Source of the DNA: CAZGVW01 sp964529265
GTDB lineage: Bacteria; Planctomycetota; Phycisphaerae; Phycisphaerales; UBA1924
Assembly: GCA_964529265.1 (NCBI GenBank)
Contig: CAZGVW010000016.1
Coordinates: forward strand, 1 to 11,722
DNA length: 11,722 nt
Direction: 5' to 3'
The notes beneath the pieces were generated by a model. That model had not been told where the DNA came from and searched no databases. It worked only from the letters and a program-made list of their open reading frames with translations. Positions 6,784 through 11,722 of the stretch are shown piece after piece. The stretch's first letter is position 1; each line of letters starts with the position of its first letter. The translations under genes and the position numbers were made by a program.

Positions 6784-7491
6784 CTACCGCCCGGCCGCCC
6801 CCCCAGCCGCCCCCATGCCCCGCCGCGATCCCACCCGCCGCCGCTCCGACCCGGCCGTGACCAGCAACCCCCCCCACCGCCGGCACCCCTCGCACCCGCC
6901 GCACGCCGCCGTCCCCTCCCGGTCGCACCACCAGCAGAGCGCCGGCGGGGCGTCCAGGTCGTCCAGCAGATCAGCCACCTGGGCGTCTCCCAGGTCCAGC
7001 AGGGGCGCCGCCAGCCGCACCGCCAGGTCGCCCGAGGCGTCCACGGCCGCCAGATCCGCGACCCTCCGCACCCGCCGCGCGGCCCGGGAAAGCCCCTCGA
7101 GGTCATCCCCGAAATGGGCGGGCCACACCACCCTCCCGATCCCGCGGCGGCGCGCCGCCCCGATCGCATCCAGCAGCACGCCCGACCAGATCGGGCCTGC
7201 CTCCCCGGCAGGTGCGAGACTGCCGACCCCGAAGGCCTCCTCGTTCCGGGCCGAGGCCTCGACCACTCCTCCCAGACCCAGTTGATCCACTCTCCGCCGA
7301 ACAGCGCACAGCCGCGCAATGATCGCCGGCGCCCCGGTCGGAGGGAACCACGCCAGTACACGTCCCGGAGATGTTTCCAGCAGGCAAGCCGCGAGCGCGG
7401 CGGGCGACCCGTCATCGATAATCAGAGTTTCGCGGTCAGATCGCGCGCTCACGCCGAACAGATCGGCCCGGCGCGGCCTCGCGCTGCACAT
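6784..7491 (-). CDS. Degenerate QueC-like protein lacking the PP-loop ATP site
   Basis: A 235-residue protein that resembles QueC (7-cyano-7-deazaguanine synthase), the ATP-dependent enzyme of queuosine-precursor synthesis, but lacks its ATP-binding motif. Where QueC has SGGxDS near the N-terminus, this protein has IIDDGSPAALAACLL (residues 24-38). The C-terminal half still follows QueC order: APLLDLGDAQVADLL (162-176) matches the PLIDLxKAEIV region, followed by a four-cysteine cluster, Cys186, Cys197, Cys200 and Cys203, in the QueC zinc-site layout (CxnCGxCxxC); Cys189 is a fifth. An SARNEEAF segment (80-87) resembles the PxRN motif of QueC. The last 25 residues are Arg/Gly-rich low complexity. 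ATG 7491 lies 12 bases after the S41 protease stop, so the two are probably cotranscribed, although there is no good Shine-Dalgarno. True QueC function is unlikely; a binding or scaffold role, or a new reaction, is possible. An unrelated zinc-ribbon protein is the main alternative. Confidence 0.65.
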   Translation of the reverse strand: MCSARPRRADLFGVSARSDRETLIIDDGSPAALAACLLETSPGRVLAWFPPTGAPAIIARLCAVRRRVDQLGLGGVVEASARNEEAFGVGSLAPAGEAGPIWSGVLLDAIGAARRRGIGRVVWPAHFGDDLEGLSRAARRVRRVADLAAVDASGDLAVRLAAPLLDLGDAQVADLLDDLDAPPALCWWCDREGTAACGGCEGCRRWGGLLVTAGSERRRVGSRRGMGAAGGAAGR

Positions 7492-7503
7492 CAGGGCCCA
7501 GCG

Positions 7504-9750
7504 TCACGATCCGCGGGCCGGGATGCCCGTCAGCATCGCGTGCCCCGTGGACCGGGCCAGCGACTGGCTCTGAATGAGCAGCAGCGCCGTCTCCAGTTGG
7601 GGGTCGATGCCCTCGGTCAGCAGGCGCGTCGGGTCGGGCCGCTCTTCGCCCTCCTTCGCCGCGACCTGGCCGTTCTCATCCAGCGGCATCACGTCGGCGT
7701 CCATGCGGAGCAGGATCGCATCGCTCACCTGCTGGGGGAGCATGGGCACGATCACATCCGGCTCGACGCCCCACTCCGCCGCGCCGTCGCGGCGGTGAAT
7801 GAGCCGGCCCTTGGGCAGGTGGTAGTACTGCGTCGTCAGTTTGAGCGCAGCCCGTCCGCCCGAGAGCGGGTACACGTTCTGCACGCTCCCCTTCCCGAAC
7901 GTCCGCGCGCCGACCAGAATCGCCTTCTTGTAGTCCTGCAGGCAGCCGGCCACAATCTCGCTCGCCGAGGCCGATCCCTCATTCACGAGCACCACGACCG
8001 GAATGCCGTCCAGCCGCGCAAACCCGGCACGCGCGTGCTGACTCTCCGTCTGCACGCCCGCCGCATCGTGCTGGCTCACGATCACGCCGTCGTCCACGAA
8101 CAGGTTGGCCACGCTCACGGCTTCGTTCAGCAGGCCGCCGGGGTTGAACCGCAGGTCCATGATCAGGCCGTTCAGCCCGGTGCGGCGCATCTGGTTCACG
8201 GCCTGCAGCATCTCCTGCGTGGTGTTCTCCGTGAACTGCGTGAGCCGCAGGTAGCCGATCCTGTTCTCCGAATCGACAAACCAGTCCCATTCATCCTCGC
8301 GCGCGCCCAGCCGCTGCCATCCCTTCACGCTGTACACCGGGATCTCGGCGCGGCGGATATCGAAGCCCAGCGGCGCCTCGGCGCCCTCGCGCTCCACGGT
8401 GAGGCGGACCATCGTCCCCTCTTCGCCCGTGATGCGGTCCACCGCCTGGTTCAGCGAGATGCCGAGCGTCGATTCGCCGTCCACCTCGCTGATGACGTCG
8501 CCGCGGCGGATGCCCGCGCGCTGCGCCGGTGTGCCCTCGAGCGGCGTCACGACCGTCAGCCGCATCGCGTCGTCCAGCGAAATCTGGATCCCGACGCCGA
8601 TGAATCGCCCCTGCGTGTTCCGCTGGAAGCGCCGCAGTTCATCCGGCCAGATGATCCCGCTGAACTCGTCCAACGTCTCCATCGCGCCGTTCGCGAACTC
8701 GTGCAGCACCGCCGCCTCCGGCATCCGCACCGAGCGATCGTTCGCCCGCAGCACGTTGTCGATCGCGGTGGTCAGGTCGAAGTACGACGCCCGCCCGACC
8801 CGCGTCGAAATCCGGCGCTGCTCCTCGTCGATCACCCGCACCAGTTCCTGCGCCGAGGCCTCGTTGCCCAGCCCGGGGAACGCGTCCGACAGGTCCGGCG
8901 TCGTCGCCATCGTGCGCAGCGCATTGAGCCCGCCCAGCAGCATCCGCGCCATGTCGGCGCCGTCCACCTGTGCGCTGTGCGCCGTATTGAGGGCGCGGAT
9001 CGACATCGAGCGGTTCACGCCCTCCAGCTTCACGCGCCAGTCCTCGCCCATCGCGTTGAAGGGCGGCAGCGGGTCCTCACCCTCGCGCACGCGCTGGTCG
9101 TTGCGCATCTTGTGCAGCAGCGCGGGCGTGTAGAGCCGCAGCATCATGAGCCGCCGGCCCACGCGCTCCACGTCCGGGCGATACCGCGCATCATCCTCGA
9201 ACAGCAGGTGCAGCCGGTAGAACAGTTCCTGCGAATCCAGCCACTCGCCGTTGCGCTCCGCGTCGCGCGCCTTCTGCTCCGCCTCGCGCACCAGGCTCGT
9301 GAACGCCGGCGAAACCAGCAGCGCCGCCCGCTCCGAAGCGGGCGTCAGCGCGTGCAGCTCAACCGCTGAGCGCAGCGCCTCCAGCAGATGACTCTCCTCC
9401 ACCGCCTTCGCGAGTTCCTCGCGTGCCTTCCCGGCCCGCTCGACCCGCGTCGCCTCGGCGTCCTCAACATGCTTGTTCCGCCGATCCACCAACTGCCGCA
9501 AGGCGCGCACCGGCTCCGATTCGTGCTCGACCGGCAGGCTCTCCATCAGATGGAGCGCGCCCTGCGCATCCCCCGACAGCGCCGACCTCCACACGTTCCC
9601 CGCCCACTCGCTCACCGAAACCACTTGCGACGGCATGGCGCGCTCCGCCGCGCCGGCGACCGGGAGCGCCGCCATCAGAGCCAGGATCGCTATCCCTCGC
9701 GTCAGCAGGCCGCGGGCGGATGTTTTCGGTCGGACGATGGCGCTGGTCAT
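7504..9750 (-). CDS. Secreted S41 family C-terminal processing protease with PDZ domain
   Basis: Tail-specific serine protease of the Prc/CtpA family, expected to cleave exported proteins near their C-termini in the periplasm. From ATG 9750 the protein has 748 residues. Residues 1-35 form a signal peptide (basic PKTSARGLLTR, hydrophobic GIAILALMAALPVAGA). Residues about 40-370 are a largely helical domain without a family name I can give. A PDZ domain follows (about 383-470: GVGIQISL, GTPAQRAGIRRGDVI). The protease core holds DLRFNPGG and the catalytic Ser595 in GSASASE, with Asp606 and Lys620 (TFGKGSVQ); the +11 and +25 spacings are those of E. coli Prc Ser430, Asp441 and Lys455, so it should be active. 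The open frame runs upstream to 9915, but those residues are Cys/Gly/Pro-rich and precede the signal peptide. The QueC-like gene follows after 12 bases. CtpA-like enzymes are usually 400-500 residues; this is longer, closer to Prc. Confidence 0.93.
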   Translation of the reverse strand: MTSAIVRPKTSARGLLTRGIAILALMAALPVAGAAERAMPSQVVSVSEWAGNVWRSALSGDAQGALHLMESLPVEHESEPVRALRQLVDRRNKHVEDAEATRVERAGKAREELAKAVEESHLLEALRSAVELHALTPASERAALLVSPAFTSLVREAEQKARDAERNGEWLDSQELFYRLHLLFEDDARYRPDVERVGRRLMMLRLYTPALLHKMRNDQRVREGEDPLPPFNAMGEDWRVKLEGVNRSMSIRALNTAHSAQVDGADMARMLLGGLNALRTMATTPDLSDAFPGLGNEASAQELVRVIDEEQRRISTRVGRASYFDLTTAIDNVLRANDRSVRMPEAAVLHEFANGAMETLDEFSGIIWPDELRRFQRNTQGRFIGVGIQISLDDAMRLTVVTPLEGTPAQRAGIRRGDVISEVDGESTLGISLNQAVDRITGEEGTMVRLTVEREGAEAPLGFDIRRAEIPVYSVKGWQRLGAREDEWDWFVDSENRIGYLRLTQFTENTTQEMLQAVNQMRRTGLNGLIMDLRFNPGGLLNEAVSVANLFVDDGVIVSQHDAAGVQTESQHARAGFARLDGIPVVVLVNEGSASASEIVAGCLQDYKKAILVGARTFGKGSVQNVYPLSGGRAALKLTTQYYHLPKGRLIHRRDGAAEWGVEPDVIVPMLPQQVSDAILLRMDADVMPLDENGQVAAKEGEERPDPTRLLTEGIDPQLETALLLIQSQSLARSTGHAMLTGIPARGS

Positions 9751-9784
9751 GGCGTGTTTCCAGTGGTTCGAGCGTCCATTCGGA

Positions 9785-9803
9785 CCTGCGCAACCCGCGC
9801 AGG
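9785..9803. repeat. Inverted repeat upstream of the S41 protease gene
   Basis: CCTGCGC and GCGCAGG form a perfect 7-bp stem around a 5-base loop, 35 bases upstream of the protease ATG. It could be a leader hairpin or a binding site for a dimeric regulator. A second, wider 8-bp inverted repeat (CGGATCGG at 9814-9821 with CCGATCCG at 9877-9884) lies just beyond. In DNA this GC-rich such repeats also arise by chance. Confidence 0.35.
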
Positions 9804-10007
9804 CCATCACCTTCGGATCGGCCCGCCCGGCGCAGGGCGTAAGGCCCGGCCCCCGTGCGGGAGGAAGGGACCCGGCCCGATCCGGCAGAGCCCTCCCATG
9901 TTGTTCGTCCCGCACAGGCCTTCAGGTTGCACTTCTGCGCAAATACGGGACCTTCCCAGATAGTACGCCCGCCCCCGCGAATCGTTCGGCATCCCTCGTT
10001 GCCCGGC

Positions 10008-10013
10008 TATCCT
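10008..10013 (+). promoter_or_regulatory. Possible -10 element of the small membrane protein gene
   Basis: TATCCT ends six bases before the GTG at 10020. A transcript from it would start at about the first base of the start codon, giving a leaderless mRNA, which fits the absence of a Shine-Dalgarno. No strong -35 is visible. Confidence 0.35.
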
Positions 10014-10019
10014 TCCTGA

Positions 10020-10379
10020 GTGGACCTGATTCTCGGAGCCACTCCCGAGGGCGTCGTCTCCGCCGAAACCGCGGCCAGATTGCTTTTTGCGCTCGGCGGC
10101 CTCCTCACGCTCCTGCTGCTCGGGCTCATCTTCCTCGCCCTCCTCCGCCGCCACGCTGCCCGCCGCATCGCCCGTCTCGACGGCGACTCCGCGCAGAAGT
10201 GCCGCCGCGACCCACGCATCGACGCCTGGGCCGAAGCCGGCCGCCGCGCACCCCTGCCCATCGCCGCAACCGATCTCCACGAACGCGGCGACGACGACGA
10301 CACCGTCGATCTCGATCCCCCGGAAGCGCCGCCCCCGGGCGCCCCGCCGAAAGCCCCGCCCCGGGAGCCGCGCCGGTGA
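10020..10379 (+). CDS. Small single-span membrane protein of unknown function
   Basis: A 119-residue protein starting at GTG 10020; an in-frame TGA (10017-10019) lies directly before it, so it cannot start further upstream. One clear transmembrane helix spans about residues 21-43 (LLFALGGLLTLLLLGLIFLALL), followed at once by a basic stop-transfer stretch (RRHAARRIAR), which places the N-terminus outside and the tail in the cytoplasm. The tail has a conserved-looking DPRIDAWAEAGRR segment (about 64-76), an acidic run DDDDTVDLD and a Pro-rich low-complexity end. I do not recognise a family. The stop codon overlaps the start of the reductase gene by four bases (GTGA), which points to translational coupling. 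The two proteins may be functionally linked or simply share a transcript; the sequence does not decide. Confidence 0.7.
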   Translation: MDLILGATPEGVVSAETAARLLFALGGLLTLLLLGLIFLALLRRHAARRIARLDGDSAQKCRRDPRIDAWAEAGRRAPLPIAATDLHERGDDDDTVDLDPPEAPPPGAPPKAPPREPRR

Positions 10380-11131
10380 CCCCGCGCCGACCCGTAGCCC
10401 TCGTCACCGGCGGCGCCAGGCGCGTCGGTCGCGCGATATGCCTCGCCCTCGCCCGCGCCGGCTGCGATATCGCCCTCACCTTCCGCACCAGCGACGCCGA
10501 AGCGCATCAAACGCTCCGCGATCTCGAACACCTCGGCGCCCGCGCCTCCGGGCGCCCCCTCGATCTCGACGATCTCCCCGCCATCCCCTCCTTCGCCGAG
10601 CGCCTCCTCCAATCCACTGGCGCCATCGACGTCCTCATCCACAACGCCTCCATCTACGAACGCACGCCCCTCGAATCCCTCACCGCCGATTCCGCCCTCC
10701 GCCACATGCGCGTGAACGCGCTCGCCCCCCTCCTCCTCACGCGCGCCCTCGCCGATTCGCTCGCGCGCTCCACCCTCCCCGGTGGCGGCGCCGTCGTCGC
10801 CATGTGCGATGTCCACGCCATGGGCCGCCCGCGCCGCGCGCACGCCCCATACCTCATGTCCAAAGCCGCGCTCGCCGAAATGGTCCGCTCCCTCGCGCTC
10901 GATCTCGCGCCGCGCGTCCGCGTGAACGGCGTCGCCCCCGGCGTCGTCGCCTTCCCCGACCAGGGCGAGGAATCCGACCCGGAATACCAGCACCGCTACC
11001 TCTCCCGCGTCCCCCTCGGCCGCTCCGGAACACCCGAAGACGCCGCGGAAGTCGTCCGCTGGCTCGCCCTCGACGCCACATACCTCACCGGCGAGATCAT
11101 CCGTGTCGATGGCGGCCGCTGGCTGCGCTAA
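10376..11131 (+). CDS. Short-chain reductase of the pteridine reductase (PTR1/FolM) type
   Basis: A 251-residue Rossmann-fold NADPH-dependent reductase; PTR1 and FolM reduce dihydrobiopterin, dihydromonapterin or dihydrofolate to the tetrahydro form. The cofactor loop reads TGGARRVG (residues 11-18); the TGxxxRxG form with Arg is characteristic of the pteridine-reductase group rather than the common TGxxxGxG. Further landmarks are LIHNAS (the NNAS-like motif), an active-site Asp145 (MCDVHA) where most SDRs have Ser, and YxxxK with Tyr159 and Lys163 (YLMSK). Asp-Tyr-Lys is the PTR1 catalytic set, with one extra residue between Asp and Tyr compared with Leishmania PTR1. RVNGVAPG and the terminal YLTGEIIRVDGG are standard SDR elements. 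The GTG start at 10376 overlaps the preceding stop and begins MTPRRPVALVTGG, so the long upstream open frame is not part of it. Assignment to the SDR family is certain; the pterin substrate is inferred. Confidence 0.85.
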   Translation: MTPRRPVALVTGGARRVGRAICLALARAGCDIALTFRTSDAEAHQTLRDLEHLGARASGRPLDLDDLPAIPSFAERLLQSTGAIDVLIHNASIYERTPLESLTADSALRHMRVNALAPLLLTRALADSLARSTLPGGGAVVAMCDVHAMGRPRRAHAPYLMSKAALAEMVRSLALDLAPRVRVNGVAPGVVAFPDQGEESDPEYQHRYLSRVPLGRSGTPEDAAEVVRWLALDATYLTGEIIRVDGGRWLR

Positions 11132-11170
11132 GCCCCCAATGCACACCCGGCCGGCCCCGATCCACCCCAC

Positions 11171-11198
11171 TCGACAGACACCCGCCCGTCCCTATACT
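11171..11198 (+). promoter_or_regulatory. Promoter of tRNA-Leu
   Basis: TCGACA (11171-11176, five of six to TTGACA), a 16-base spacer and TATACT (11193-11198, five of six to TATAAT) give the strongest sigma-70-type promoter in the window. It lies 38 bases before the mature tRNA. Confidence 0.7.
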
Positions 11199-11236
11199 TC
11201 GCCCCTGCCGCGGGAACGCCGCGGCAATCACCCTGA

Positions 11237-11320
11237 GCCCGGGTGGCGGAACTGGCAGACGCGCTACCTTGAGGTGGTAGTGCCAGCAATGGCGTGGAGG
11301 TTCGAGTCCTCTCCCGGGCA
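11237..11320 (+). tRNA. tRNA-Leu, anticodon GAG
   Basis: An 84-base class II tRNA that folds completely. The acceptor stem is GCCCGGG (11237-11243) with CCCGGGC (11313-11319) and discriminator A at 11320. The anticodon stem CTACC/GGTAG encloses the loop TTGAGGT, with GAG at 11271-11273, which reads CUC and CUU leucine codons. The long variable arm (GCC/GGC stem) and the T arm with loop TTCGAGT are both present. The D arm GGCGGAACTGGCAGAC is typical of leucine tRNAs. The 3' CCA is not encoded (TTC follows), so it must be added by a nucleotidyltransferase. Confidence 0.97.
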
Positions 11321-11354
11321 TTCTCCCCGCGGCCCAGCGCACAAAAGCAGCCCC

Positions 11355-11722
11355 CTATGAGGGCCGCTCCTCGCGCGCGCCCTCCTGCGCCAGCATCCGC
11401 TTCAGTTCCCGCCGAAGCACCTTGCCTGTCGGGTTCCGCGGCAGCGCATCGACCCGCCGGATATCGCTCGGGACCTTGTACCCAGCCAGCCGCTCCCGGC
11501 ACCACGAGCGCAGCTCCTTCTCGTTGAACTCCGCCCCCTCCTCCATCTCCACGAACGCCACCGGCGTCTCGCCGCGCATCCCATCCGCGGCGCCCACCAC
11601 GCCGCAATCCTTTACCGATGGATGCCGGCTCAGCGCCTCCTCGATCTCCCGCGGAAACACGTTCTCCCCGCCGATGATCAGCATCTCCTTGATCCGCCCC
11701 GTGATCGACAGATGCCCGTCGT
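11355..11722 (-). CDS. Acyl-CoA synthetase (AMP-dependent synthetase/ligase), 5' part outside window
   Basis: The C-terminal 122 residues of an adenylate-forming enzyme that activates a carboxylic acid as acyl-AMP and then acyl-CoA. The frame is open to the window edge; reading from it gives DGHLSITGRIKEMLIIGGENVFP, the A8 hinge motif, so the ATG at 11684 is internal. The small C-terminal domain is complete: REIEEALSRHPSVKDCGVVG, then YKVPSDIRRVDALPRNPTGKVLRREL, whose Lys in PTGK is the catalytic lysine of the adenylation half-reaction. It ends about 20 residues later at TAG. The pattern fits medium- or long-chain fatty acyl-CoA ligases and acyl-ACP synthetases equally; the substrate pocket is outside the window. 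It is convergent with the tRNA-Leu gene, 34 bases apart. Confidence 0.93.
   Translation of the reverse strand, partial: DGHLSITGRIKEMLIIGGENVFPREIEEALSRHPSVKDCGVVGAADGMRGETPVAFVEMEEGAEFNEKELRSWCRERLAGYKVPSDIRRVDALPRNPTGKVLRRELKRMLAQEGAREERPS

Noticed and set aside
7114..9369. A 751-codon open frame on the + strand
   Set aside because: It lies antisense to the S41 protease and the QueC-like gene, is dominated by Arg, His, Ala and Gln, and shows no domain. High GC content leaves the antisense frame open.
9473..10375. A 300-residue N-terminal extension of the reductase
   Set aside because: The frame is open but overlaps the protease gene and the membrane protein gene, is Arg/Pro-rich, and the SDR family begins at the Rossmann strand right after GTG 10376.
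10007..11170. A 387-codon open frame on the - strand
   Set aside because: Antisense to the membrane protein and reductase genes; Gly/Glu/Ala-rich with no motif.
11330..11366. CGGCCC/GGGCCG inverted repeat between the tRNA and the acyl-CoA synthetase gene
   Set aside because: The loop of 25 bases is too long and there is no T tract; not a convincing shared terminator.

Overview
This is a very GC-rich bacterial window with tightly packed genes on both strands. It carries eight protein genes that can be supported (two of them cut by the window edges), one further small uncharacterised gene, and one tRNA. The mix of an LptD-type outer-membrane assembly protein with an extra N-terminal region, a homogentisate dioxygenase of the short-spaced bacterial type, a degenerate QueC-like protein and GTG starts without a Shine-Dalgarno suggests a Gram-negative, possibly a planctomycete of the Phycisphaerae. 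That assignment is inference; the window has no marker that proves it.

Positions 1-3034 hold aromatic amino-acid catabolism. The end of a 4-hydroxyphenylpyruvate dioxygenase gene (hppD) and a complete homogentisate 1,2-dioxygenase gene (hmgA) lie on the + strand and encode consecutive steps from tyrosine. Between them an opposite-strand gene encodes a 120-residue protein of unknown function with a Lys-Glu repeat at its start, so the two pathway genes are not one simple transcript.

Positions 3192-6339 hold a large + strand gene for an LptD-like lipopolysaccharide transport barrel with its own promoter. It meets rplU (ribosomal protein L21, - strand, 6364-6681) tail to tail. Upstream of rplU and on the same strand are a QueC-family protein that keeps the zinc-type cysteine cluster but has lost the PP-loop ATP site, and a large secreted S41 (C-terminal processing) protease. 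Only 12 bases separate the protease stop from the QueC-like start, so these two look like an operon.

Positions 10020-11131 hold a + strand pair overlapping by GTGA: a small single-span membrane protein and a short-chain reductase with pteridine-reductase (PTR1/FolM) signatures. A tRNA-Leu(GAG) follows with a good promoter. The window ends inside the 3' part of an acyl-CoA synthetase gene on the - strand.

I found no mobile element, CRISPR array, rRNA or prophage. Most of the window is housekeeping or metabolic. The points most worth a second look are the degenerate QueC-like protein and its protease partner, the cysteine-free LptD with an extra N-terminal region, the isolated rplU, and a possible leaderless gene at 10020.
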